Assembly: GCA_025935615.1 (NCBI GenBank)
Contig: JAICUY010000013.1
Coordinates: 1 to 33,125, forward strand
DNA length: 33,125 bases
Direction of reading: 5' to 3'
From: Steroidobacteraceae bacterium
Lineage (GTDB): Bacteria; Chloroflexota; Limnocylindria; QHBO01
Part shown: positions 13,468-24,254 of the stretch, one piece after another
Layout of the letters: the number at the start of each line of letters is the position of its first letter
Position numbering within the stretch: the first letter of the stretch is position 1
Notes under the pieces: generated by a model
What the model saw: only the letters and a program-made list of their open reading frames with translations
Told to the model about the DNA's origin: nothing
Database searches by the model: none
Position numbers and translations under genes: made by a program

Positions 13468-13473
13468 ATTCTA
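13468..13473 (-). promoter_or_regulatory. -10 box placing the ROK operon start at its GTG codon
   Basis: The minus strand reads TAGAAT at 13468-13473, six bases before the GTG at 13461. Initiation at the usual distance would fall on the start codon itself, and there is no clear ribosome-binding site. This fits a leaderless mRNA. The -35 region is not recognisable. Confidence 0.4.
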
Positions 13474-13490
13474 GCCGTGCCGGATGCGAA

Positions 13491-13546
13491 CGGCCGCCCG
13501 GACCACGCCCCCGGGGATGTCCCGCGGAACGCGCGCCGGGCGGCCG
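13491..13546 (-). terminator. Inverted repeat between zinc-ribbon gene and ROK kinase
   Basis: CGGCCGCCCGG (13491-13501) and CCGGGCGGCCG (13536-13546) form a perfect 11-bp stem around a 34-nt GC-rich loop that can itself fold. It lies after the zinc-ribbon stop and before the predicted ROK promoter, so it may end the upstream transcript. There is no T-run. Confidence 0.35.
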
Positions 13547-13568
13547 GTGCGAGATGAACGAGCGGCGA

Positions 13569-13712
13569 TCAGCCGCCGATCTTGAACATCTTGGTGCCGC
13601 ACACCGGGCACTGGCCCTCGGTGGCCGGCTTGCCGTTCTTCATCGTGATCTTGTTCTCGTTCTTCATCTCGCGCTTTGCCTTGCACTTCACGCAATAGGC
13701 TTCGGTCGCCAT
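13569..13712 (-). CDS. 47-residue zinc-ribbon protein (DUF5679-like)
   Basis: A tiny protein read from the ATG at 13710-13712, with a strong ribosome-binding site GAAGGAGG ending 10 bases upstream. It has two CxxC pairs, YCVKC near the N-terminus and CPVCG near the C-terminus, separated by a basic KxKREMKNENKIT segment. This is the pattern of DUF5679-type small proteins, which I recall as common in Chloroflexota and Actinobacteria. The four cysteines should bind one zinc ion; RNA or ribosome binding is plausible but not shown. It follows the nucleoside phosphorylase gene by 46 nt and may share its mRNA. Confidence 0.88.
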   Translation of the reverse strand: MATEAYCVKCKAKREMKNENKITMKNGKPATEGQCPVCGTKMFKIGG

Positions 13713-13758
13713 CGGTCAGTAGCCTCCTTCTACCGGCTCACGGATGCCGGCTTGCTGG

Positions 13759-14634
13759 TCACCCGCCTCGTCCGCCGACCAGCGATGCCCAACGCGCGTG
13801 CGCGTCGCCGGTATCGGCCTGATCGATCGTCCAGAGCAGGTGGATGCCGGCCAGTCCGGCATCGATACAACGTGCCTCCGCGGCCTCCTTTGCCGCGCCT
13901 TCGAGGAACGTGCCGTCGGTGCGCTGCGCGTAGGCGGCGCAGACCGTTCCCGAGCGAAGCCCCGCCAACCCGGCGAGGATGAACAGGGCCGACGATTCCA
14001 TTTCGAGGTTAGCGACGCGCTCGCGCCGCAGCTCCTCCGCGAGCTCAGGATAGCGAACCGGGAGCGTGCGCATCTGTCGCCCCTGCGGAGCGAAGAACCC
14101 GCTGGCGGTCGCGGTGAGCCCGATGTGATACGTGAAGCCCAGGTCCCGGCAGGCCGCTTCGAGTGCCCAGACCACGTCCCGATGGGCGATGGCCGGGTAG
14201 CCATCACGCACGTAGAAGGCGGTCGTGTTCTCGAGCCGGACCGCGCCGGTGGAGATGACGAGGTCGCCCAGCGCGATGTCGGGCTGAAGCGCTCCCGAGG
14301 AGCCCACCCGGATGAACGTTGGCCGATCGGTGATCTCGAGGACCTCGGCGAGCACGATCTCGACGTTGTCGGTGCCCATCCCGGTCGACATCACGCTCAG
14401 CGCCATGCCGCGATACGTGCCTGTGGCCGTCGTGATCTCGCGGCTGCTGCGCTCGAGCGACACCTCGTCGAAGCGACCGGCCACCTTGGCCACCCGCCCC
14501 GGGTCGCCGACCAGCAGGATGTGCTCGGCCAGCTCCCCGCGCTCGAGGCCCACGTGGTACTGCCGAGCCCCGCTGCGCGGCGCATCGGCTCGGGAGAGGC
14601 CGTCGGGGAGCTGGGTCAAGCCACGCGTCCTCAC
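13759..14634 (-). CDS. Nucleoside phosphorylase, uridine phosphorylase-like
   Basis: Member of the PNP/UDP family that splits nucleosides with phosphate to give a free base and ribose 1-phosphate. The 291-residue product has the phosphate-binding LLVGDPGRV near residue 40, the GMGTDNVEIVLAEV segment, the RVGSSGALQPDI loop, GDLVISTGAVR, and the ribose-binding NLEMESSALF. The EMES motif and GSSG loop resemble uridine phosphorylases more than purine phosphorylases, but substrate cannot be fixed by eye. The predicted start is a GTG (14632-14634) with no evident ribosome-binding site, so the true start may lie slightly inside. It probably serves pyrimidine salvage. Confidence 0.85.
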   Translation of the reverse strand: MRTRGLTQLPDGLSRADAPRSGARQYHVGLERGELAEHILLVGDPGRVAKVAGRFDEVSLERSSREITTATGTYRGMALSVMSTGMGTDNVEIVLAEVLEITDRPTFIRVGSSGALQPDIALGDLVISTGAVRLENTTAFYVRDGYPAIAHRDVVWALEAACRDLGFTYHIGLTATASGFFAPQGRQMRTLPVRYPELAEELRRERVANLEMESSALFILAGLAGLRSGTVCAAYAQRTDGTFLEGAAKEAAEARCIDAGLAGIHLLWTIDQADTGDAHARWASLVGGRGG

Positions 14635-14687
14635 TTCGCCGGGTTCGATGCGGACCGCTCGTTGCGATCCGTGCTCAGACCGGCGGG

Positions 14688-14693
14688 AGTATA
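14688..14693 (-). promoter_or_regulatory. -10 box upstream of the nucleoside phosphorylase gene
   Basis: TATACT on the minus strand, in the 93-nt gap after the lamin-tail gene. It would give a leader of about 47 nt. The -35 region 17 bp further upstream is poor, so the call rests on the -10 box. Confidence 0.4.
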
Positions 14694-14727
14694 CGCGGCG
14701 CGGAGCGTGAATTCAGGCCGTTCACGC

Positions 14728-17289
14728 TCACGGTGCACCGGGCTCGTGCGGAACGCGGATCACGCTCAGCCGGGGCATGCCCTCGACGGTGGCCAGCTGC
14801 GGCTGGGAAGGAGGGTCCAGCCTCACCGCTGCGCCGGCTGTCGAGCTCCCATCAGGGCGCGTCCGCAGCGCATTCAGCAGACGTGTGAAGGTGCCGTCGT
14901 GCCAGCCCATGAACGCCACGCCGCCCAACGCCGCCAGCGCCATCAGCAGGACGGCAAGAGCCGGCAGGCGGTCTCCCGGAGGAGTCGACTCGGGGCCGCT
15001 CGTCACCTCGAGCGCAACGCCGGCTGGCGCCGGAGACTGGCCGGCGCCACCATCGCCGGCGCCGGTCGTCGGGACGGCGTTCGGCGCCGTCGTCGTTGCC
15101 GTATCGGGGCCGAGACCGCGGGCCACGGCGCCGATCGGGAGGGTGCGCCCCGAAGGCGTCAGCCCCGGTCCCGCCGATGAGGATGGCACTGGCCCTGGCG
15201 TGCCGTCGGGCGCGGTGATGAGGTCGATGTCATCGCTCGCCCGCGGCCACAGGCGATAGCCGCGCTGCGGCTGGCTGCCGGTCGTCTCCTGCCCCAGCAC
15301 CCCGCGGATCTCGACCCAGGATCCTCGGAGAACGACGCCAACCTCGATGTCGGCCGCCGCCGCCACGGCGACCCGAAGCTCGCCGCTGCCGTCGTCGATG
15401 GTGAAGAAGACGTTTCCGGCCGAAGAACGCAGTGGTGCGGCCGTCACGGCGCCGCGGGCGATCACCAGCTGCGCCTCCAGATCCTCGCCAACCTCGCCGG
15501 TGCCACGGCGCGCCGGACCGGGCTCGGCCTTGGCGCCGAGCTGGCGCGGCATCTCGGTCAGCTGGATGCTGAGCATCCCGCTGCGCGTGGAACGCCGGCC
15601 GTTGACCTCCACCTGCTCGCCGCGCCGCAGGGCACCGAACTCGTCGCCGACTCGCAGCAGGATGGCGCCGCTGGAGTCCTGGATGACGGCACTGGGCGGA
15701 TCGATCAACCCGGTTCCCAGCGTCACGACGCCGCGCACGCGTACCCACGTGCCGACGGCGGCATTCCGGGCCTCGGCGATCGAGATGACGCCGGGGTCGG
15801 TGCCCGGCGTGGGCGTGGGTGTGGCGGATGGGGCTGGCGAAGGCGTGCTGGTGGGCGCCGGCGTCGGCGACGGCACAGGAGCCGCGATCTCCACGTCAGC
15901 CACATCGCGAGGCTGAACCCGATAGCCGGTGGTACCGGTACCGCTCGCGTCGCGCTGACCCACCACGCCGATGACGGTGACGTTCGCGTCGCGCTGCCAC
16001 TCGGTCAGGTCGATGCCGGTCGCCGACCCGATCAGGACGCGCACCGGGCCGGAGCCATCGTCGACGTCGTAGGCGACTCCTGAGGAGAGCGTCGTCGCCG
16101 ATGAGACGACCGTGCCGCCGATCTGGACGAGGGTCGACTCGACGCCCTCGTTGACCGAAGCCGTCTGAACGCCAAGCGGCAGGGGCTCGCCCGCAGGCCC
16201 CAGATCGGTGACCTGCGCCGCGATGGCGCGCAGCGTCCGTTGCTGGTAGCGCGTGTCCAGCTCGCCGCTGACCACCAGCTGACGGGCGCGGCCGAAGCTG
16301 CCGTCCGAAACCATGACGGCGAGGCCGCCGGTCGCATCGGTCAGGTATCCCCCGCCGTCGCTGAAGGCCGAATCGCTGAGGGTGATGCCAGCGACGGTGA
16401 CGACGGTCCCATCCGGCAGGCCGCGAGCCTCGGCAATCGAGATGACTGGTTGCGGCGTGGCGGTGGGACTCGGCGTCGGACTCGGCGGCGCCGGCGTGGG
16501 GGTCGCGGTCGGTATCGGCGAGGGCGGCGATGTGGGCACCGGCGTGCCAGTCGGCGAAGGCGTAGGCGTGGACGTCGCGGTCGGCGATTCGCTCGGCGTC
16601 GGGGTCGGGTTCGGCGTGGGCGGCGGGATGGGCGCCGATGCGCTGTTCTGCGGGTCCGGCACCGCACGGGCGACGAAGTCGACGAGGTTGTCATCGGTGT
16701 CCTGGAACGACCCGTCTCCGCCGCCGAGGAGACGCTCCAGACTCGTACCGGCAGGGACGGCGGGAGCGGGCGTTCCCTCGAGCCAGGTGCTGGTCGCGGT
16801 CCCCCAGCCGACCGCATCGACCGCGCTGCTGGCGCCCTGGATGCGGACCGCGACGCTGCCACCGGTGCCTGCCAGGCCCCCCGAATAGGTGGCGTCGGCG
16901 ATGCCGGCGTAGATGCCGGCTTCGTTGGCGATCAGCAGGTGCGCCCCGGACCGCAGCTCAGGCGCACCGGCAGCCCAGGCCGCCTTGCGAGTGATCGTTC
17001 CGCCGCTGGCGGTGACGTAGACCAGCTCGAGCCCTTCCAACGGCAGTGAACCCGAAGCCGGGTTGAAGAGCTCGATGAACTCGTCCGATGCGCTGGTCGC
17101 GCCGGTCAGCACTTCGCTGACCACCAGATGGGCCGACGCTGCCTCGCTCGGCGTGGAGCTGCCCGACGACAGCATGAAGCCACGCGCCGGACCCAGACCG
17201 GTCAGCGCCAGGGCGGCGCATGCGAGGATCGGAATTGCTTCGAGCGGACGGGCACGACGGAGACGCAGGACGGACACGGCACACCTCAC
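14728..17289 (-). CDS. Secreted/anchored lamin-tail-domain protein with OB-fold modules
   Basis: Large predicted surface protein of 853 residues; function unknown. A signal sequence (about 13-38, ending ARG) leads to a lamin-tail domain (about 54-205) with [17 protein letters not shown] and [11 protein letters not shown]. Two linkers made almost only of Pro, Thr, Ser and Ala (about 218-281 and 476-506) separate beta-rich modules that look like OB-fold nucleic-acid-binding domains; two begin with the same words, VISIAEAR, showing internal duplication. A transmembrane helix (about 774-796) and a short basic cytoplasmic tail end the protein. Lamin-tail plus OB modules also occur near secreted nucleases, so extracellular nucleic-acid binding is possible, but no nuclease motif is present. 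Start is GTG at 17287-17289; a second GTG four codons on is possible. Confidence 0.8.
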   Translation of the reverse strand: MRCAVSVLRLRRARPLEAIPILACAALALTGLGPARGFMLSSGSSTPSEAASAHLVVSEVLTGATSASDEFIELFNPASGSLPLEGLELVYVTASGGTITRKAAWAAGAPELRSGAHLLIANEAGIYAGIADATYSGGLAGTGGSVAVRIQGASSAVDAVGWGTATSTWLEGTPAPAVPAGTSLERLLGGGDGSFQDTDDNLVDFVARAVPDPQNSASAPIPPPTPNPTPTPSESPTATSTPTPSPTGTPVPTSPPSPIPTATPTPAPPSPTPSPTATPQPVISIAEARGLPDGTVVTVAGITLSDSAFSDGGGYLTDATGGLAVMVSDGSFGRARQLVVSGELDTRYQQRTLRAIAAQVTDLGPAGEPLPLGVQTASVNEGVESTLVQIGGTVVSSATTLSSGVAYDVDDGSGPVRVLIGSATGIDLTEWQRDANVTVIGVVGQRDASGTGTTGYRVQPRDVADVEIAAPVPSPTPAPTSTPSPAPSATPTPTPGTDPGVISIAEARNAAVGTWVRVRGVVTLGTGLIDPPSAVIQDSSGAILLRVGDEFGALRRGEQVEVNGRRSTRSGMLSIQLTEMPRQLGAKAEPGPARRGTGEVGEDLEAQLVIARGAVTAAPLRSSAGNVFFTIDDGSGELRVAVAAAADIEVGVVLRGSWVEIRGVLGQETTGSQPQRGYRLWPRASDDIDLITAPDGTPGPVPSSSAGPGLTPSGRTLPIGAVARGLGPDTATTTAPNAVPTTGAGDGGAGQSPAPAGVALEVTSGPESTPPGDRLPALAVLLMALAALGGVAFMGWHDGTFTRLLNALRTRPDGSSTAGAAVRLDPPSQPQLATVEGMPRLSVIRVPHEPGAP

Positions 17290-17329
17290 TGGCGGAGGCG
17301 GCAGCTGCGACAGGATGCCCGATGAGCCC

Positions 17330-17362
17330 TTACCGTCCGCTTACTGTCCGCTTATCGGTCCG
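17330..17362. repeat. Three 11-bp direct repeats in a divergent promoter region
   Basis: TTACCGTCCGC (17330-17340), TTACTGTCCGC (17341-17351) and the weaker TTATCGGTCCG (17352-17362) lie head to tail. An 11-bp period places repeats on the same DNA face, as in sites for OmpR/PhoB-type response regulators. They lie between the divergent lamin-tail gene and the small membrane protein gene. Confidence 0.55.
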
Positions 17363-17389
17363 GGTCGCGGGCCAGTCGTCCCCGTCGCG

Positions 17390-17395
17390 TACAAT
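17390..17395 (+). promoter_or_regulatory. -10 box of the small membrane protein gene
   Basis: TACAAT (five of six consensus bases) lies eight bases before the ATG at 17404, so initiation would fall within a base or two of the start codon. The leader would be absent or almost so, and there is no ribosome-binding site. The -35 position is GC-rich and unlike consensus; the direct repeats lie just upstream. Confidence 0.5.
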
Positions 17396-17403
17396 CGCCG
17401 CCC

Positions 17404-18054
17404 ATGTCGAACCCATCCCGACGCGAGATTTCGCGGGCGGACGCCCGTCGGCGCGCGCGACGCATGAACCAGGGGCTCGAGCCCGAAGAGCAGAGCGCCG
17501 ACGACGCGCCTCGGACCGAGTCGGCGTCCGAGCCATCGTTCCTGGAGCGCATCTTCCCGGCTGCGCCGCCGTTGCAGGGACGCTCCGATCCGCTTGCCGG
17601 ATTTGACTATGACGGACCGATGCGGCCGGTGGTGACGACGCTGTACCTGCTCACCCGAAATCCGCTGGCCTGGATCGCGATGGGCGTCCTGTTCGCCGTT
17701 GCCTATCTTGCCTGGCAGGCGTTTCCACAGAATCTGATCGGCATCGTGGCCTCGATGCTGACCTTCGTCGCCCTCATCGCCGCGGGCTGGCTCGGCTGGC
17801 AGCGGCCATGGGCCTTCGGGCTCGCGGCCGCCCTCGTCGGGTACCTGCTGTACGTCGTCTACCTGCTGATCAGCCTGTGGCGCATCCCGACCAACGACGG
17901 CGAGGTGTTCGATGCCGGAAATCTCATCTCGTTCGTGCTGGTGAACGGCCTCTTCCAGCTTGGGATCGGCGTCATCTCCGGCTTCTACGGCGGCTACCTG
18001 CGTCGCCGGATGGCGCAGCCCACCACGTCCACCAACCGGCGGCGCCGGCGCTGA
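17404..18054 (+). CDS. Conserved-looking membrane protein with four predicted helices
   Basis: Hypothetical 216-residue protein. The first 85 residues are hydrophilic: a very basic start (SRREISRADARRRARRM) and an acidic, Ser-rich stretch. Four hydrophobic segments follow, about residues 88-106, 110-130, 134-158 and 174-195, and the protein ends in an arginine-rich tail, suggesting both ends are cytoplasmic. No catalytic motif was recognised. Start is the ATG at 17404, next to a good -10 box. It is one of only a few plus-strand genes and diverges from the lamin-tail gene. Function unknown. Confidence 0.75.
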   Translation: MSNPSRREISRADARRRARRMNQGLEPEEQSADDAPRTESASEPSFLERIFPAAPPLQGRSDPLAGFDYDGPMRPVVTTLYLLTRNPLAWIAMGVLFAVAYLAWQAFPQNLIGIVASMLTFVALIAAGWLGWQRPWAFGLAAALVGYLLYVVYLLISLWRIPTNDGEVFDAGNLISFVLVNGLFQLGIGVISGFYGGYLRRRMAQPTTSTNRRRRR

Positions 18055-18229
18055 TCAGCTCCGACGGACTGGCACGCAACCTGCTACATCGGCGGCGCGT
18101 AGACGCAGAGTGGACAGAAAGACCGGGTCGACACCCTCGGGAGACGGTCGTCACCAACGGAAGCTCGGGCCAGCGGTGACATTTGAGACCTCACCCGTCG
18201 ATCGGGCGTTCGCTCACCGGCGTCTTCAT

Positions 18230-18280
18230 GAGGGCCGTTGTGGTTCCAGGACCCTCCGTACTGGAACCGCGACGGCCCTC
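18230..18280 (+). other. Long near-perfect fold-back stem, possible terminator or small RNA
   Basis: Arms 18230-18249 and 18261-18280 form a 20-bp stem around an 11-nt loop. In plus-strand RNA all 20 positions pair, two of them as U-G (18239 with 18271, 18241 with 18269). In minus-strand RNA those two become A-C mismatches. It lies 175 nt after the plus-strand membrane protein gene and 25 nt beyond the carB stop. There is no T-run. The rest of the 251-nt gap (18055-18305) has several short GC-rich stems but no gene I can support. Confidence 0.55.
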
Positions 18281-18305
18281 TCTCGTTGCCCGGCGCTGCG
18301 GCGTC

Positions 18306-21112
<2,807 letters not shown>

Positions 21113-21116
<4 letters not shown>

Positions 21117-22330
21117 GAACGCGCGCGCTCCACCGCCAGATCGAAGACGCGAGCCGCATCGATGGGCCCCGGCGCCCCCTCCGGATGGAACTGGACCGAT
21201 GCGACCCGTCCGCCGACATGCCGCAGCCCTTCGACCGTGCCGTCGTTCAGGTCGCGGTGGCTGACCACATACCCGGCCGCGTGGAGGGCGGGATCCTCGA
21301 CCACCGCGATCTCGTGGTTGTGGGCGCCGATGTCGACGCGCCCGGTGGCTGTCTCGATGACCGCGTGGTTGCCGCCGTGGTGGCCAACTGCCAGGCGCCG
21401 CGTCGGCGCACCGGCGGCGAGCGCCAGCAGCTGATGGCCGAGGCAGATGCCCAGCACCGGCGGTCCGCCGGCGATGGCGCGTGCCGCGATCTCGCCGACG
21501 GCGGCGATCTGGGCTGCCATGCGCGAGGGGTCGCCCGGGCCTGGCGAAAGGATGATGAGATCCGGATCGCGAGCTGCGACGTCCGCCGCGGTCGCGTCCG
21601 GCGGCAGGACCGTCAGCTCCAGCCCGCGCGCGGTGAAGGCGGTGAGCAGTGAACGCTTGACGCCGTAGTCGACAAGCACGCCACGTGCGCACTGCCTGCC
21701 GGAGGGCGGCACCAGGCGCGGCTCGCGGGCGGCGACCGCGGCGACGTGGTCGACCGACTCCCAGGTCGGGCTTTCCGCGGCCTCGGCGACCGCGCGCAGC
21801 TCCTCGGGCGACGGCGTCGCGTCACTCGGGGCGGAACGGATCACCGCGCGGCGGCGGACACCGCGACGGATCTCGAGGGTGAGGGCGCGCGTATCGACGC
21901 CTTCGAGGATCGGAACGCCGGCGGAGGCCAGGAGCTGCTCGAGGCTGATCCCCGCTCCGTCGGGCGGAGTCAGCAGCCGCGACACGACGAGGGCCCGGAC
22001 GTGGACGCGATCCGACTCCAGCTCGGCCGCATCGATCCGGTAGTTGCCGGCCATGGGATGAGTCAGCACCAGGATCTGACCGGCGTAGGACGGGTCGCTG
22101 ACGATCTCGCCCCAGCCACTGGCCGCCGTGGTGAAGATCAGGTCGCCGGCCGCCGCGACCGTCGCGGCGCGCAGTCGGCCGCGATGCACGGTGCCGCCCT
22201 CGAGGGCGAGCAGCGCCGGAACGTGGGGCGCCGTCCCGGTCGCGACCGCATCGGCCCGAATAGAGAACGACGCCGGCCGCGCTTCGGCGGCTGGCGTCGT
22301 ATCGGTTACCTGGGAGACCGTCTGCGTCAA
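21113..22330 (-). CDS. carA: Carbamoyl-phosphate synthase small chain (glutaminase)
   Basis: Hydrolyses glutamine and channels ammonia to CarB. The 405-residue product has the CarA-specific N-terminal domain (about 38-165: LEGGTVHRGR, GEIVSDPSYAGQI, GNYRI) and a class I amidotransferase domain with Cys296 in GICLGHQ, His382 and Glu384 in VQFHPEG, and the LSPGPGDP oxyanion segment. Some positions in the first domain differ from consensus (FTTAASGWGE where many have FNTxMTGYQE). The start is a TTG (22328-22330) with AAAGGAG ending six bases upstream. This adds about 35 residues before the conserved domain. It is coupled to carB by a 4-bp overlap and preceded by a leader that can fold over the ribosome-binding site. 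Confidence 0.95.
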
Positions 22331-22336
22331 TTCGCG

Positions 22337-22370
22337 CTCCTTTCCGGCATCGCAGTGCCGGGCTTAAAGG
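22337..22370 (-). promoter_or_regulatory. carA leader hairpin covering the ribosome-binding site
   Basis: In the carA mRNA, CCTTT (22366-22370) can pair with AAAGG (22339-22343), which is part of the ribosome-binding site AAAGGAG (22337-22343). Inside it, CCGGCA pairs with TGCCGG (22344-22349 with 22356-22361), leaving a 4-nt bulge and a 6-nt loop. The fold would hide the site and could switch carAB translation; the signal is unknown. Confidence 0.5.
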
Positions 22371-22379
22371 ACCGCGGGC

Positions 22380-22385
22380 AGTCTA
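22380..22385 (-). promoter_or_regulatory. -10 box of the carAB transcript
   Basis: TAGACT on the minus strand would start an mRNA near 22373, just before the leader hairpin. The -35 region is weak. Confidence 0.35.
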
Positions 22386-22398
22386 GCGCATCGGCATC

Positions 22399-23349
22399 TC
22401 AGCTTGCCGGATCACTCGGCGCGGCTGGTGTCGCCGGCAGCCGGCGTCGAACCTCGAACAATCCGCGCAGCACGATCAGGGCGATGATGGCCAGCACGAG
22501 CAGCACCGGCAGCCAGACGATGGCGAACCAGATGACGACGGACGCCAGGCCCTGCCCGATCTCGACCAGGGCGGCCAGCGCCTCCGACGCGGTCTTGCCC
22601 GGGTCCCAGCCCGATGAGGCCCGCTGCACCGGCTGCTGGCGCGGCACCAGCGAGACGGTCAGCGTGGCCAGGTCGGACTGGTTGCTGATCGACTTGAGCT
22701 GGCCGCTGAGCTGCTCGATCTGACCGCGGACATCGTCGAGTCGTGACTGGACGCTGAGGATGTCCTCGATCTTCTCGGCCCGGTCGAGCAGCGCGCGGTA
22801 TTGCTGCTCGGACGCCTGCAGGTTGGTGATTCGAGCCTTGAGGTCGACGATCGAGCTGGTGACGTCCTCCTCGCGGGTCGCCTCGACCAGCACCTTGGCA
22901 TCCAGTTCGTGGAGCGCGGCCAGCGCGTCGTCGAACCGGGCCGCCGGGATCCGCAGGGTGAGCGTGGCGCGGTCGTCGACCGTTCCCGCCTGCGAGCCGC
23001 CGACGTAGCCGCCGAGCTGCAGCGCCGTCGCTCGGACCTTCGACAGCGCCACGCCGATGTCGGCCACTTCGAGGCTCACCTCGCCGGTCTTGATGATGTG
23101 GCGCTCGGCGTCGATAAGGTCGGCGTCCGGGGCAGACGACGGTCGCTCACCCGACTCGCCATCCTTGTTCGTGTACTGGTCGGCGGGCGCCGGTTGGCCT
23201 GCCAGGTCGCGTCCGGCATCGCCGCCAGCCCCCTGGGGAGCGACGCTGGCACCGCTGCTGGCGCACGCGGCGAGGAGCAGGAGCATGACCAGCGCGACGG
23301 CGCTGAGCCAACGGGCGCGCGGGGCGAGGCGAGCGGGGAATGGGCGCAT
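22399..23349 (-). CDS. DUF4349 lipoprotein with coiled coil and C-terminal membrane helix
   Basis: Predicted lipoprotein of 316 residues, function unknown. A basic N-terminus and hydrophobic stretch end in the lipobox LAAC with Cys29. Residues about 75-235 match DUF4349: IIKTGEVSLEVADI, GGYVGGSQAG, LTLRIPAARFDDALAAL, then a long heptad-rich coiled coil (VDLKARITNLQASEQQY, SVQSRLDDVRGQIEQL) and LATLTVSLVP. A C-terminal transmembrane helix (about 268-295) and a basic tail follow. The ATG at 23347-23349 is chosen because GGGAGG lies nine bases upstream; the frame opens 11 codons earlier without support. It precedes carA by 68 nt and diverges from the VIT1-type gene. Confidence 0.88.
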   Translation of the reverse strand: MRPFPARLAPRARWLSAVALVMLLLLAACASSGASVAPQGAGGDAGRDLAGQPAPADQYTNKDGESGERPSSAPDADLIDAERHIIKTGEVSLEVADIGVALSKVRATALQLGGYVGGSQAGTVDDRATLTLRIPAARFDDALAALHELDAKVLVEATREEDVTSSIVDLKARITNLQASEQQYRALLDRAEKIEDILSVQSRLDDVRGQIEQLSGQLKSISNQSDLATLTVSLVPRQQPVQRASSGWDPGKTASEALAALVEIGQGLASVVIWFAIVWLPVLLVLAIIALIVLRGLFEVRRRLPATPAAPSDPAS

Positions 23350-23432
23350 GACGTGAACCTCCCGGTCAGCTTTGTTGCACATCAGACGCAGCGCGCCGCG
23401 GCTGGTTCCATCCGATGTCCGGCGATCTTGGC

Positions 23433-23438
23433 TACGAT
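23433..23438 (+). promoter_or_regulatory. -10 box adjacent to the VIT1-family start codon
   Basis: TACGAT sits six bases before the ATG at 23445, so transcription would start at or next to the start codon. No ribosome-binding site is present, which fits a leaderless mRNA. The -35 position is not consensus. Confidence 0.4.
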
Positions 23439-23444
23439 CAATCC

Positions 23445-24254
23445 ATGGAGCCGTCGACTGCGGAGCTGATGAGCGACGAGGCGGCGCGTGCCGAGCTGGC
23501 GCCCCACGAGTTCGACCGCGCCTGGCTGGCAGCGCACATCGCCGAGGAACGGCGGCGCGCCGGCCTGCTGGGGGAGATCCGGGAGGTCGTCTTCGGCGCG
23601 CAGGACGGCCTGGTCAGTACGCTGGCCGTCGTGAGCACGGTGGCCGGCGCGACGCCCGACCGATTCCCGATCCTGGTGGCCGGGATCGCATCGGCCCTGG
23701 CCGGCGTCTTCAGCATGGCGGCCGGCGAGTACACCAGCAGCAAGAGCCAGGGCGAGATCTTCGACGCGCAGATCAGCGGCGAGCGCGAGGAGGTGGCCGA
23801 GCGGCCCGGCGAGGCGCAGGCCGAGATCGCCTACATGCTCGAGGAGGACGGGCTGCCCGCACCCGACGCCACCGAGGTTGCCGGCATCATGGCCCGCCAC
23901 CCCGATGTCCTGCTCAAGACGATGGTCGAGAAGGAGCTCGGGCTGGCTGTCGAGCACGGTCATGGCTCGCCGCTGCAGGGGGCCATCTTCATGTGCATCG
24001 CCTTCGGGCTCGGATCGCTGGTGCCGCTGCTCCCCTACCTGGTGATGCCGGTCAGCCGCGGCGCGACGTACGTGTCGATGGTCGCCACCGGCGTGGTGCT
24101 GCTTGGCATCGGCATCGTCAAGAGCCGCTGGACCCGGCGCAACTGGCTGATCTCAGGCATCGAGATCCTGCTGCTGGGCGCATTTGCCGGCGTGATCGGC
24201 TACTTCTTCGGAAGCGTCCTGCCCGAACTGCTAGGGGCGCAGGCGCCCGGCTGA
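23445..24254 (+). CDS. VIT1/CCC1-family iron or manganese transporter
   Basis: Membrane transporter of 269 residues related to vacuolar iron transporters, which move Fe2+ or Mn2+ out of the cytosol. The N-terminal helix AHIAEERRRAGLLGEIREVVFGAQDGLVSTLAVV is the family signature region (key part EVVFGAQDGLVST); the second helix pair has ASALAGVFSMAAGEYTSSKSQ, with the Met and Glu residues expected near the metal path. A cytoplasmic acidic/helical segment (about 115-175) contains glutamates of the metal-binding domain, and three more helices follow. I chose the ATG at 23445, six bases after a -10 box; an ATG ten codons upstream is less likely. It converges with the damaged baeRF-like gene. Confidence 0.9.
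   Translation: MEPSTAELMSDEAARAELAPHEFDRAWLAAHIAEERRRAGLLGEIREVVFGAQDGLVSTLAVVSTVAGATPDRFPILVAGIASALAGVFSMAAGEYTSSKSQGEIFDAQISGEREEVAERPGEAQAEIAYMLEEDGLPAPDATEVAGIMARHPDVLLKTMVEKELGLAVEHGHGSPLQGAIFMCIAFGLGSLVPLLPYLVMPVSRGATYVSMVATGVVLLGIGIVKSRWTRRNWLISGIEILLLGAFAGVIGYFFGSVLPELLGAQAPG

Noticed and set aside
15780-16640. A CRISPR-like or satellite repeat in the lamin-tail gene
   Set aside because: The repeats encode Pro/Thr-rich linkers of irregular spacing and lie within one open frame; there are no spacers.
18055-18305. A tRNA or known riboswitch in the longest intergenic gap
   Set aside because: Several short stems exist, but I found no T-arm consensus, anticodon arm or recognisable riboswitch core; only the fold-back stem at 18230-18280 is supported.
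21117-21692. N-terminal extension of CarB by an upstream open frame
   Set aside because: The extension is Arg-rich shadow sequence inside carA; the ATG at 21116 gives the normal CarB N-terminus and overlaps the carA stop.
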